A stretch of 64,000 nt of DNA, taken from the NCBI GenBank assembly GCA_910585465.1, contig CAJUEW010000005.1, positions 8,808-72,807 of the forward strand, in the 5' to 3' direction. This DNA is from an uncultured Lachnospiraceae bacterium (GTDB lineage: Bacteria > Bacillota > Clostridia > Lachnospirales > Lachnospiraceae). Position 1 is the first letter of the stretch; every line of letters starts with the position of its first letter. The translations under genes and the position numbers were made by a program. The notes under the pieces are model-generated. The model saw only the letters and a list, made by a program, of their open reading frames with translations. It was not told the origin of the DNA and made no database searches. This document shows positions 16,501 to 24,508 of this stretch, one piece after another.

Positions 16501-18076
16501 TGATTCCGGTAAGCTGTTCAATTTCAAAGGGTATGGGCTCCCCGGGATTTACAAAGGTGCTGAAACGTTCTGTGACCTTTGCACCCTCCACTTTAACCGC
16601 ACCGATCTCAATAATCCGGTTATTGACTGCGCTTAAGCCTGTGGTCTCCAGATCAAAAACCACATATGCACCGTTCAGGCTCTGCCCGCCGGAATTTTCC
16701 ACCACTTCCTTCAGGTCATCCACCAGATATCCTTCCACTCCGTAGATCACTTTAAACTCCTCATCCTTGGAGATCGTATGACTGGCCTCTGTAAATGCCT
16801 GCACGCAGCCGTGGTCTGTGATCGCCAGAGCCGGCATCCCCCATGCCTTTGCTCTTTTTAAGAGAACAGACACATCCGTTACACCGTCCATGTCGCTCAT
16901 CTTCGTATGGCAGTGCAGCTCCACACGCTTTTTATAGGAATAGTCCATACGGGGCGAGGTAAAATCAGCAATTTTCTTAATACCTACTACAGAACTGATG
17001 GTCAGCTCATGATCGAAACGATCCAGAGCAGTCATGCCTTTAAGCTTTATAAAGCCGCCCTGTGTTACTTTTTGCTTAATATCCGACAAAACTTCTTGTT
17101 TGACAAACATTTTCACATGAATAGTATCTGTAAAGTCTGTTACTGTCAGCGTTATAATTGTGCGTTCTCCGCGGATTCCTCTTTCCTCTATATTCAGGAT
17201 CCTGCCGCGGATAGTAACCTCCCCCATTTCCTCAATGATCTGATCCAGCGGAATCGGCTCATCCTCAAAGTCCCGCCCGTAGAGCACATCCGGATTGTCA
17301 CTCCTGCGATAGCTCCGATCCCCAAAGGAACGGTTTCCTTTTGAGTATCTGCTCCTGTCAGAACCCTTGTCTCCCTTACGCTGCCCGGCGCTGCTCTCCA
17401 GGGAGGCTTTTTTCCCGGAACTGTTCCCGCGCTCTGATAATAAGACAGCCTCCCGGCTCTTAGCTTCGGCTTCCTCCCCGGCAGCTTTTTCCTTCCGGAG
17501 GTTTTCTGTCAGAAAATTGATTCTCTGCTTCAGCTCTTCCTGACTTTTCTCTATACTCACGGGCTCCTTCAGCTCCAGATATTTTACATCCACCCGGACC
17601 CGGAATCCACATCGCTCATTGAACACCTTGTCCAGAATCCGGAGAAGATCATCCACAGCTTCTTTATCATAAATTCTGTTGGAGATTCCCATAGTCACCG
17701 TATGCTCATCCGGGAACTCCAGCTTCGCGTTCTTCATAATGCTGCGCTTATAGGGGCTGTACACCTCAAGCTCCGTCAGAACACTCTCTTCATACACTGA
17801 CCACAGCTTTTCCGGCGTGTACTGTCCGGAAAGCAGAAATTTTTCAAAAATATGCACCTGCACCTTACGGTAGCCGAAAATCTGGCGCTGAATCTGTTTT
17901 GCCAACTGAAAAAGCTGATTTTTGGCAATCAGCTTTTTACTCGTAATATAAACTCTAAGCACGTCCTGTCCCGGAGTTGTGGCTACTTTTGTCACCACTG
18001 CCTGGGCAAGGAGCGCATACGACTGTTCATCCACCTGAAGAGTACGGAACACATCAAAAAACGGTTTTTCATTCAT
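13586..18076 (-). CDS. polC: DNA polymerase III PolC-type alpha subunit
   Basis: A 1,496-residue replicative polymerase of the Firmicutes PolC type. In order: N-terminal domain, OB-fold (about residue 284, GEVTIRGRILNIEERG), PHP domain (about 385, ELHCHTKMSDMDG) split by a DEDD 3'-5' proofreading exonuclease (about 472, FDLETTGLS, with HNASFDAGF and HHRAVDDAACTA), zinc-binding Cys cluster (CPGCHYSDF, CPVCGMK), and the polymerase palm with PDIDLNFSGDYQ (about 1018). I chose ATG 18076, which overlaps the ispG stop region; a GTG 11 codons earlier would overlap ispG further. It is the last gene of thyA-folA-ftsW-ispG-polC. A linker at about 205-275 is rich in Arg, Ser and Gly. Confidence 0.96.
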   Translation of the reverse strand: MNEKPFFDVFRTLQVDEQSYALLAQAVVTKVATTPGQDVLRVYITSKKLIAKNQLFQLAKQIQRQIFGYRKVQVHIFEKFLLSGQYTPEKLWSVYEESVLTELEVYSPYKRSIMKNAKLEFPDEHTVTMGISNRIYDKEAVDDLLRILDKVFNERCGFRVRVDVKYLELKEPVSIEKSQEELKQRINFLTENLRKEKAAGEEAEAKSREAVLLSERGNSSGKKASLESSAGQRKGDKGSDRSRYSKGNRSFGDRSYRRSDNPDVLYGRDFEDEPIPLDQIIEEMGEVTIRGRILNIEERGIRGERTIITLTVTDFTDTIHVKMFVKQEVLSDIKQKVTQGGFIKLKGMTALDRFDHELTISSVVGIKKIADFTSPRMDYSYKKRVELHCHTKMSDMDGVTDVSVLLKRAKAWGMPALAITDHGCVQAFTEASHTISKDEEFKVIYGVEGYLVDDLKEVVENSGGQSLNGAYVVFDLETTGLSAVNNRIIEIGAVKVEGAKVTERFSTFVNPGEPIPFEIEQLTGISDDMVIQAPAIEEVLPEFLDFCKGCVLIAHNASFDAGFIEENCRKMNIPTDFTVGDTVAMARILLPSLRKFKLDHVAKALNISLKNHHRAVDDAACTAEIFVKFIEMFQARDARTLDDINEMGKANAEAVKKLPTYHIIILAKNDIGRVNLYRLVSMSHLDYFARRPRIPKSELLKYREGLIIGSACEAGELYQAILRGAPRQDIARIVEFYDYLEIQPLGNNEFMLRDSKNPVSSEEDLKENVRRIVRLGEEFGKPVAATCDVHFIDPEDEVYRRIIMTGKGFADADLQAPLFLRTTEEMLEEFAFLGAEKAEEVVITNTNLIADMCEHLSPVRPDKCPPVIPDSDKILRDICYKKAHEIYGESLPEVVTERLERELKSIIGNGFAVMYIIAQKLVWKSNDDGYLVGSRGSVGSSFVATMAGITEVNPLSPHYICPGCHYSDFDSEEVKRFSGMAGCDMPDKDCPVCGMKLNKEGFDIPFETFLGFKGNKEPDIDLNFSGDYQSKAHKYTEVIFGAGQTYRAGTIGTLADKTAFGYVKRYYEERGISKRNCEIDRIVLGCTGIRRTTGQHPGGIIVLPLGETIYSFTPVQHPANDMTTDIVTTHFDYHSIDHNLLKLDILGHDDPTMIRMLEDLTGIDATAIPLDDPAVMSLFQNTDALGIKPEDIGGTRLGSLGIPEFGTEFAMQMLIDTHPTHFSDLVRIAGLAHGTDVWLGNAQTLIQEGKATISTAICTRDDIMIYLISMGMDSEQSFTIMESVRKGKGLKPEWEQAMTEHGVPDWYIWSCKKIKYMFPKAHAAAYVMMAWRIAYCKINYPLAYYAAYFSIRASAFDYEMMCQGRERLEHYLEDYKRRSDTLSKKEQDTLKDMKSVQEMYARGIEFMKVDIYKAEAHKFQIIDGKLMPALSTIDGLGDKAADTLVEAAAQGPFLSKDDLRERSKLSKTIIDLMGDLGLLEGLPESNQLSLFDFGKP

Positions 18077-19127
18077 TCTTCCAATTCTCCAGCTCACAGC
18101 GCAGAGCACTTAAAAGCTGCTCCTCCGGCAGCTTCTTTATAATTTCTCCATGTTTGATCAGAAGTCCCTCGCCGATACCGCCTGCGATTCCAATGTCCGC
18201 CTCCTTTGCCTCCCCCGGTCCGTTGACTACACAGCCCATAACAGCCACCTTAATATCCAGCGGAAACTCTGCCGCCATAGTTTCCACCTGATTTGCAAGG
18301 CCAATCAGATCTATTTTCGTTCTTCCGCAGGTCGGACAGGATACTACTTCAATACCGCCTTTGCGAAGCCCCAGTGTTTTCAAAATAAGCTTGGCGGATT
18401 TAATTTCCTCCACCGGGTCTCCTGTCAGAGACACCCGGACGGTATCGCCGATTCCCTGACTTAAGATAATGCCCAGCCCCACCGCAGATTTAATATTTCC
18501 GGAAAAAAGTGTGCCAGCCTCCGTGATGCCTACATGCAGCGGATAATCGGTCTTATCTGCTATCAGTCTGTGCGCCTCGGCACACATAAGCACATCTGAG
18601 GACTTAATGCTGATAACCAGATTGTCATAGCCCAGGTCTTCAATGATCTTTACTTTGTCAAGCGCGCTCTCTACGATTCCTTCTGCAGTAACGCCATGGT
18701 ATTTTTCCACCAGCTCTTTTTCCAGGGATCCGCTGTTTACACCTACACGAATTGGAATATTCCGCTCCTTTGCTGTGTCGGTCACTGCCTTGATTCTGTC
18801 CAGACTCCCAATATTGCCCGGATTGATCCGAATCTTGTCCGCTCCATTCTCCATGGCGGCAACCGCCATTTTATAATCAAAATGAATGTCCGCCACAAGC
18901 GGAATCCGAATCTGCTTCTTAATCTCTTTTAATGCCAGCGCCGCTTCCATATTCGGCACTGTACAGCGGATGATCTCGCAGCCTGCCGCTGTCAGCCTCT
19001 GAATCTGGGCAACAGTCGCCTCCACATCCTCTGTTCTTGTATTCGTCATGGACTGAATCAGAATCGGATTTCCTCCTCCTATCATGCGGTCTCCGATCTT
19101 TACTACTCTTGTATGATCTCGATACAT
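18069..19127 (-). CDS. ispG: 4-hydroxy-3-methylbut-2-enyl diphosphate synthase (MEP pathway)
   Basis: A 352-residue [4Fe-4S] enzyme that converts methylerythritol cyclodiphosphate to HMBPP in isoprenoid synthesis. Cluster ligands are in CPTCGRTKID and VMGCVVNGPGEA, and the TIM-barrel part starts with IQSMTNTRTEDVEATV. GAGGTG is 7 nt before the ATG. The stop overlaps the polC start by a few bases. dxr and rseP, common partners, are not upstream here; ftsW precedes it by 12 nt. Confidence 0.96.
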   Translation of the reverse strand: MYRDHTRVVKIGDRMIGGGNPILIQSMTNTRTEDVEATVAQIQRLTAAGCEIIRCTVPNMEAALALKEIKKQIRIPLVADIHFDYKMAVAAMENGADKIRINPGNIGSLDRIKAVTDTAKERNIPIRVGVNSGSLEKELVEKYHGVTAEGIVESALDKVKIIEDLGYDNLVISIKSSDVLMCAEAHRLIADKTDYPLHVGITEAGTLFSGNIKSAVGLGIILSQGIGDTVRVSLTGDPVEEIKSAKLILKTLGLRKGGIEVVSCPTCGRTKIDLIGLANQVETMAAEFPLDIKVAVMGCVVNGPGEAKEADIGIAGGIGEGLLIKHGEIIKKLPEEQLLSALRCELENWKNE

Positions 19128-19139
19128 TCTTTACACCTC

Positions 19140-20345
19140 TTATTCAAATCTTGCTTCCCGGATCGCATCCAGGCGCTTTTTCACACTATATTTATTTACG
19201 CTCAGCACAAGCCCGATTTCCACCAGAAGAAAGCAGGAGGCTGTCCCTCCATAGCTGAAAAAGGGAAGTGTTACTCCGGTCGTAGGAAATAAGTGCGTCA
19301 CCACCAGCAGATTTAAGATTACCTGAAGGGAAATATGGGACATCACCCCTATGGCGAGCATTCGCCCCAGCATATCTGCCGCTGTCTGAGAAATCGTATA
19401 AATGCGATATAAAAGGTAAATAAACAACAGAATAATCAGTCCTGCCCCGAAAATTCCCAGCTCCTCACAAATAATTGCATAAATATAATCGTTATACGGC
19501 TCCGGAATTTTACCCAGCTTCTGAATGCTGTTGCCAAGTCCCTTTCCCCACAGCCCCCCGGAGCCGATTGCATAAAGTCCCTGCAGGGATTGAAAAGCTT
19601 TATCTGTTTCATATTCGTAAGGCTCCAGCCACGCCCGGATACGGGCAAAACGGAAATCTGCCGTGGCGAGAGCCTGCGGGTCCAGGTTCTTTACATAGTA
19701 AATAACACCGGCCACCCCTATTGTCACAATCCCTGCACACAGAAAGAATTTCCACTGTTCCGGATGCACCACATAAATCATAAACACCGCTGTTCCTAAA
19801 AGAATCGCTGCCGTACTCATATTATCACTGATTTTCCACAAAAGCACGGAGACAATGGCTGACGGCAGAATCATCCGGAACATAGAGACCCAGCTTTTCA
19901 TATGCCTCCCCCGGGCTGTAATCAGGGTCGCCATAAATATAATCATCAAAAGCTTGGCAGGCTCCGCCACCTGGAACTGTATGGGACCAAATCTAAGCCA
20001 CCGGACCGCTCCGTTCGCTTCCACCCTCAGGGACGGCACTTTCAGAAGCAGCACCAAAGCCAGACTGGTCAGATATCCCACCACCGCCAGATGTCTCCAT
20101 ATATGATAGTCAATGCAGGAAACAATCAGCATGCCCACTATACCAACTATGCTGTAAATAACCTGGCGTTTCAGAAAATACATAGAATCGTAGTCAAAGC
20201 TCTCGCTTAATCCTGCCTTATAGTAGCTGGCGCTGTATATCATGATAAAACCAAAAATCATGATAAAGGACAGGACTACCAGCAGATTTGTATCAAGCCC
20301 GTAAAGACCGATCTGGAAAATCCCTCCTCTTTTTTTCTTCGCCAT
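19140..20345 (-). CDS. FtsW/RodA/SpoVE family SEDS glycosyltransferase
   Basis: A 401-residue polytopic SEDS protein that polymerises lipid II into glycan strands, working with a class B penicillin-binding protein. Family marks include VEPAKLLMIIFMA (with the catalytic-loop region), the GSGGLWGKGLGNS-type loop and the C-terminal FPTTGVTLPFFSYGGTA. About ten membrane helices. GGAGGCCTGAGAA overlapping the folA stop provides the ribosome binding site. I cannot separate FtsW, RodA and SpoVE from sequence alone; no PBP is adjacent. Confidence 0.9.
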   Translation of the reverse strand: MAKKKRGGIFQIGLYGLDTNLLVVLSFIMIFGFIMIYSASYYKAGLSESFDYDSMYFLKRQVIYSIVGIVGMLIVSCIDYHIWRHLAVVGYLTSLALVLLLKVPSLRVEANGAVRWLRFGPIQFQVAEPAKLLMIIFMATLITARGRHMKSWVSMFRMILPSAIVSVLLWKISDNMSTAAILLGTAVFMIYVVHPEQWKFFLCAGIVTIGVAGVIYYVKNLDPQALATADFRFARIRAWLEPYEYETDKAFQSLQGLYAIGSGGLWGKGLGNSIQKLGKIPEPYNDYIYAIICEELGIFGAGLIILLFIYLLYRIYTISQTAADMLGRMLAIGVMSHISLQVILNLLVVTHLFPTTGVTLPFFSYGGTASCFLLVEIGLVLSVNKYSVKKRLDAIREARFE

Positions 20346-20348
20346 TTC

Positions 20349-20843
20349 TCAGGCCTCCTGCTTTTCATAACGGCAGAAAGTAAATTCCAGATCAAAATAT
20401 GTTTTCTCCTCACTCTCCCCTGTCAGCCTCCATTCCGGCAGTTTCTCAATGTCCGGGAAGTACGTATCTGCCTCATAGGCATGGTTAACACGGGTTATAT
20501 GAGCCACATTACAGTAAGGAAGGAACTGCCTGTAAACACTGTCCCCTCCAATCACATAAATATCCTCTGCCGGATATTTTTTCAGTTCCTCCAGACTCTC
20601 CTCCACGGAATGGCAGATCACCGCTCCTCTCACCTGATAGTCTGTTTTTTTCGTCAGCACAATATTGGTACGGTTTTTAAGGGGCAGTCCGTTGGGGAAG
20701 CTTTCCAGCGTCTTTCTCCCCATCACAATCACCTTTCCGTTTGTCTGGCTGCGAAAAAATTTCATATCCTCCGGTATGCTGACCAGAAGCTTATTCCGGA
20801 AACCAATCCCCCAGTTCTTATCTACCGCCACTATTAAGTTCAT
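20349..20843 (-). CDS. folA: Dihydrofolate reductase
   Basis: A 164-residue DHFR that regenerates tetrahydrofolate from the dihydrofolate made by ThyA. It starts MNLIVAVDKNWGIGFRNKL; the catalytic acid is Asp26 in IPEDMKFF, with MGRKTLESFP and YVIGGDSVYRQFLP for NADPH binding. ATG 20843 is chosen on AGGAGGG 8 nt upstream. It follows thyA by 16 nt, a common functional pairing. Confidence 0.95.
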   Translation of the reverse strand: MNLIVAVDKNWGIGFRNKLLVSIPEDMKFFRSQTNGKVIVMGRKTLESFPNGLPLKNRTNIVLTKKTDYQVRGAVICHSVEESLEELKKYPAEDIYVIGGDSVYRQFLPYCNVAHITRVNHAYEADTYFPDIEKLPEWRLTGESEEKTYFDLEFTFCRYEKQEA

Positions 20844-20859
20844 ATCTGTAAAGCCCTCC

Positions 20860-21708
20860 TTACACTGCAATCGGAATATTCTTCACCTGCGGCCCGGCCT
20901 GGTAATTTTCCACCATCAGATCTGCTGTGGTAAATGCATAGAAATCTTTAATATCCGGATTTAAGGTCACCTTCGGAGCCGGATAGGTTTCCCTGCGGAT
21001 CAGCTCCCTCACCGCGTCCACATGCCTGTCGTAAATATGGGCATCCGCGATCACATGCAGAAGCTCACCCGGAATCATATTGCATACCTGCGCCACCATC
21101 ATCAGAAGAATTGCATACTGGCAGACATTCCAGTTATTTGCTGCCAGAACATCCTGTGAACGCTGATTCAGAACCATATTCAGAGTCAGCCTGTCCTCCC
21201 CTTTTATCTGGGTTACATTATAGGTAACTCCATAAGCACACGGATAAAGATGCATCTCGCTTAAATCCTCATGGACATAGGTATTTGTAATGATCCTCCG
21301 GCTGAACGGATTATTTTTCAGATCATAAAGCACCCGATCCATCTGATCCATCATACCTTCTATATACTTACTTTTTACTCCAATCTGATAGCCATAAGCC
21401 TTTCCGATGGAGCCCTTCTCATCTGCCCACTCATCCCACACATGGCTGTTTAGCTCATGAATGTTGGAGGATTTTTTCTGATAAATCCAAAGAATCTCAT
21501 CCATGCAGCTTTTAAGGGCCGTTCTGCGAAGCGTGACTGCAGGAAATTCTCTGCGGAGATCATAGCGGTTCACCACTCCAAAACGCTTGATAGTGTAAGC
21601 ATAGGAGCCATCCTCCCATTTAGGACGGACTTTTTCTCCCTCGGTACTGGTGCCGTTTTCTAAAATATCAGTGCACATAGCAATAAAAAGCTCATCTGCG
21701 TAACTCAT
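20860..21708 (-). CDS. thyA: Thymidylate synthase (ThyA type)
   Basis: A 282-residue methylase making dTMP from dUMP with methylene-THF. Catalytic Cys is in HLYPCAYGVTY; NQRSQDVLAANNWN corresponds to the conserved dUMP-binding stretch, and HVIADAHIYDRHVD to the C-terminal substrate region. The sequence departs from E. coli ThyA (QRSQD instead of QRSCD, and PCAY instead of PCHT), placing it in a divergent branch. ATG 21708 has GAAAGGA upstream; first gene of the thyA-folA-ftsW-ispG-polC unit behind a good promoter. Confidence 0.92.
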   Translation of the reverse strand: MSYADELFIAMCTDILENGTSTEGEKVRPKWEDGSYAYTIKRFGVVNRYDLRREFPAVTLRRTALKSCMDEILWIYQKKSSNIHELNSHVWDEWADEKGSIGKAYGYQIGVKSKYIEGMMDQMDRVLYDLKNNPFSRRIITNTYVHEDLSEMHLYPCAYGVTYNVTQIKGEDRLTLNMVLNQRSQDVLAANNWNVCQYAILLMMVAQVCNMIPGELLHVIADAHIYDRHVDAVRELIRRETYPAPKVTLNPDIKDFYAFTTADLMVENYQAGPQVKNIPIAV

Positions 21709-21747
21709 GTAAAATCCTTTCTGTAAGGTTCTATTCATATAAGGCTT

Positions 21748-21776
21748 ATTATAGCTCATATCAGGAAGCATAGCAA
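21748..21776 (-). promoter_or_regulatory. Putative promoter of the thyA-polC operon
   Basis: Minus strand: -35 TTGCTA (21771-21776), 17-bp spacer, -10 TATAAT (21748-21753). Leader about 35 nt to the thyA ATG at 21708. Confidence 0.6.
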
Positions 21777-21848
21777 ATAAAAATAAGGTTCCGTTACTTT
21801 CATTTTTATGATATGATTCTGACAGAATTCTGCAGGGAGGAACGTTTG

Positions 21849-22409
21849 ATGTATCAAGTTACGGAGTGGTGCAGGCATTTTATGGAGCTTCAGATACGGC
21901 CCGGGGATATTTGCATTGATGCCACAATGGGGAATGGATATGATACGGAATTTTTATGCACACTGGCCGGGGAAGAAGGACAGGTGCTGGCTTTTGATAT
22001 TCAGAAAACAGCCATTGAGCGTACAAGAAAAAGGCTGCAGGAGGCAAATGTCCCGGACAATTACCGGCTTATTCTGGCTTCCCACAGCCATATGGAGCGG
22101 TATGCGGAGCAAGACAGCGTAAGCTGTATTGTTTTTAATTTTGGATATCTTCCCGGAGGCGATCATGCTCTTGCCACAAAGCCTTCCACCAGCATCACAG
22201 CCGTTGAGCAGGGGCTGGCCCTTCTGAAAAAGGGCGGACTCATAAGCCTGTGTATTTACAGCGGCGGCGACACCGGTTTTGAGGAAAGAGATGCCTTTCT
22301 TTCCTATCTGAAAGAACTGGATTCCAGAAAATATCTGGTCATTCTTTCTACCTATTATAACAGACCGAATCATCCGCCCATTCCGGTCCTGATACGGAAA
22401 TTACTGTGA
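21849..22409 (+). CDS. YtqB/MnmM-like tRNA methyltransferase
   Basis: A 186-residue Rossmann methyltransferase of the YtqB family (formerly called rRNA methylase, now linked to the final methylation of the wobble mnm5s2U modification as MnmM). The SAM motif is IDATMGNGYDTEFL; FNFGYLPGGDHA and the C-terminal TYYNRPNHPPIPVLI are characteristic. GGGAGGAA lies 7 nt before ATG 21849, which I prefer to an ATG 12 codons upstream. It overlaps a small convergent gene by 9 nt. Confidence 0.88.
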   Translation: MYQVTEWCRHFMELQIRPGDICIDATMGNGYDTEFLCTLAGEEGQVLAFDIQKTAIERTRKRLQEANVPDNYRLILASHSHMERYAEQDSVSCIVFNFGYLPGGDHALATKPSTSITAVEQGLALLKKGGLISLCIYSGGDTGFEERDAFLSYLKELDSRKYLVILSTYYNRPNHPPIPVLIRKLL

Positions 22410-22595
22410 TGCCCGGCTTACCGCCTCCTTATAGATCAGACAGGCACTGCTGTTCGGACATTTCTCGTAGTTACAGTCAAACTCTGTCAGCTTCAAGGAA
22501 CCGTCCGGCTGCCGTTCATATTCACATGCTACTGTCCTGGTTTCATTGCTGGTGCGGCAAAACCCGCTGATGAATGCTTCTTCCATCTCTCCCAT
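22401..22595 (-). CDS. Small Cys-containing protein, unknown function
   Basis: About 64 residues with Cys in GFCRTSNET, VACEYERQPDG, FDCNYEKCPNS and SACLIYKEA. The spacing suggests a small metal- or cluster-binding fold; the EKCPNSSACLIYKEA end resembles short Firmicutes proteins annotated only as hypothetical. The start is uncertain: ATG 22595 is used, ATG 22586 and TTG 22607 are alternatives. It converges on and overlaps the methyltransferase gene by 9 nt. No function is offered. Confidence 0.6.
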   Translation of the reverse strand: MGEMEEAFISGFCRTSNETRTVACEYERQPDGSLKLTEFDCNYEKCPNSSACLIYKEAVSRASQ

Positions 22596-22635
22596 AAAAT
22601 TACCCAACTTTCTTTTAACAATATCACTTGATTTA

Positions 22636-22669
22636 AAAAGCGCCCGGAAATCTATTTCCGGACACTTTT
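22636..22669 (-). terminator. Terminator of glyA
   Basis: CCGGAAA (22644-22650) pairs with TTTCCGG (22655-22661) around a TCTA loop, extended by an imperfect AAAAG/CTTTT stem. On the minus strand it ends in a T run. It lies 20 nt past glyA. Confidence 0.8.
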
Positions 22670-22688
22670 TATTATAACGTATTTTATT

Positions 22689-23930
22689 TTACATGCAAAG
22701 CGGATATTTTACGGTTAATTCTTCTATCAGAGCTTTTGCTTTAGGAGCAGCAGATTCGCCTTCTTTCAGCATCATGGCAATGGCCTCCGCGATAGTCTCC
22801 ATATCCTCCTCCTTCAGGCCGCGGCTCGTTACTGCCGCAGTTCCGAGCCGGACGCCGCTGGTTACAAAGGCAGAGCGCGGATCATTTGGTATTGTATTCT
22901 TATTCGCCGTAATGTTTGCCAGATCCAGAAGATTCTCCGCATCCTTGCCGGAAATATTCAGATTTGTCAAATCCATCAGCATCAGATGGTTATCTGTTCC
23001 TCCGGAGACAATCCGGATTCCCCGATCCATAAGTCCTTTGCAAAGCGCCTTTGCATTTTTCACAATATTTCTCTGATACTCTTTGTACTCTTCAGTCTGG
23101 CATTCTTTTAAGCAGACAGCCTTTGCCGCAATCACGTGCATCAGAGGTCCGCCCTGAATCCCCGGAAATACTGCCTTGTTAAAGTTGAATTTTTTTGCAG
23201 TCTCCGCATCGGACATAATCATGCCTCCCCGCGGTCCCCTCAAGGTTTTGTGCGTTGTCGTTGTGGTCACATGCGCATAGGGAATCGGACTTGGATGTAC
23301 TCCTGCTGCCACAAGTCCCGCAATGTGAGCGATATCTACCATCAGATAGGCTCCCGCTTCGTCTGCAATCTCACGGAATTTCTTAAAATCAATCACTCTC
23401 GCATATGCACTGGCTCCTGCCACAATTAGTTTCGGCCTAAACTCCAATGCAATACGGCGCACTTCGTCATAATCCAGATAGCCCTCATCGTTGACCCCGT
23501 ACTGCTGTACTTCAAAATATTTTCCGGACATATTGGCCGGACTCCCGTGCGACAGATGACCGCCATGGGCCAGATTCATGCCAAGCACTTTATCTCCCGG
23601 CTCCAGCATTGCAAAAAATACAGCCATATTGGCCTGTGCGCCCGAATGTGGCTGTACATTCACATATTCGCAGCCAAATACCTCCTTGGCACGTTTGATC
23701 GCCAGATCCTCCACCACGTCAACGCATTCGCAGCCGCCATAGTATCTCTTTCCCGAATATCCCTCCGCATATTTATTGGTCAAGGGGCTGCCCATTGCAG
23801 CCATCACTGCTTTACTCACCCAATTTTCTGACGCGATCAGCTCAATGTGGCTGTTCTGTCTCTTCATCTCATCCTTGATAGCTTCTGCAATCTCAGGATC
23901 GACCAGCTTTACTTCGTCTAATGAATACAT
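22689..23930 (-). CDS. glyA: Serine hydroxymethyltransferase
   Basis: A 413-residue PLP enzyme converting serine and THF to glycine and methylene-THF, supplying the one-carbon unit for ThyA and purine synthesis. The PLP Lys is in TTTTTHKTLRGPRGG (about residue 228); IELIASENWVS and NKYAEGYSGKRYYGG are the usual N-terminal motifs. GGAGGAAG is 5 nt before the ATG. Monocistronic, with its own promoter and terminator. Confidence 0.96.
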   Translation of the reverse strand: MYSLDEVKLVDPEIAEAIKDEMKRQNSHIELIASENWVSKAVMAAMGSPLTNKYAEGYSGKRYYGGCECVDVVEDLAIKRAKEVFGCEYVNVQPHSGAQANMAVFFAMLEPGDKVLGMNLAHGGHLSHGSPANMSGKYFEVQQYGVNDEGYLDYDEVRRIALEFRPKLIVAGASAYARVIDFKKFREIADEAGAYLMVDIAHIAGLVAAGVHPSPIPYAHVTTTTTHKTLRGPRGGMIMSDAETAKKFNFNKAVFPGIQGGPLMHVIAAKAVCLKECQTEEYKEYQRNIVKNAKALCKGLMDRGIRIVSGGTDNHLMLMDLTNLNISGKDAENLLDLANITANKNTIPNDPRSAFVTSGVRLGTAAVTSRGLKEEDMETIAEAIAMMLKEGESAAPKAKALIEELTVKYPLCM

Positions 23931-23990
23931 AGCTTCCTCCTGTTGTCATATGTTTTCCTGTCAAAGACATTTGTTTCTCACATAACCACC

Positions 23991-24019
23991 ACTTTATCAT
24001 GGTTAGACATATTTTTCAA
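23991..24019 (-). promoter_or_regulatory. Putative glyA promoter
   Basis: Minus strand: -35 TTGAAA (24014-24019), 17-bp spacer, -10 TAAAGT (23991-23996). The leader to glyA is about 55 nt, too short for a glycine riboswitch. Confidence 0.45.
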
Positions 24020-24150
24020 CTAAAAATTTGAAAAAACATCTCTTTTTCCAGTTTATCCAAAAAAGCTTTTCATTAACCGCAGATTTTGATATTATTTCTA
24101 TAAAAAGCAGACATGTCAGGCAGCTCTGCCCGGCTCAAAGGAGATTTCCT

Positions 24151-24432
24151 ATGAACTTTCACAGCATTATCCTTATTTACCTGCTTCTGATGAACCTTAT
24201 GGGTTTCGCGGTTATGGGGATAGATAAATACAAGGCAAAGAAACATTTATGGCGGATTCCCGAAAAAACTTTGTTTCTTTTTTCTGTTCTGGGCGGCTCA
24301 GCAGGAGCTCTTCTGGGAATGTACTTCTTTCATCACAAAACCAGACACTGGTATTTTGTTATCGGAATGCCCGCCATCCTGATCGCGCAATCAGCGCTCA
24401 TTCTCTATCTGGCTCTTTTTTATGGACATTAA
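24151..24432 (+). CDS. DUF1294 family small membrane protein
   Basis: A 93-residue protein with three hydrophobic segments and the DUF1294 pattern (GIDKYKAKKHLWRIPEK, then GGSAGALLGMYFFHHKTRH). AAAGGAGA lies 7 nt before ATG 24151; the frame is open further upstream but without a site. Function is unknown; in other bacteria the domain occurs alone or fused to cold-shock domains. The LysR gene follows 76 nt later. Confidence 0.85.
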   Translation: MNFHSIILIYLLLMNLMGFAVMGIDKYKAKKHLWRIPEKTLFLFSVLGGSAGALLGMYFFHHKTRHWYFVIGMPAILIAQSALILYLALFYGH

Positions 24433-24508
24433 TCTCATCAAAAAGAAGATCCTACGGGCTCTGTCCGACGACGGCAGCCTGCAAATATTTCATAAGGGGT
24501 ACTAATAA

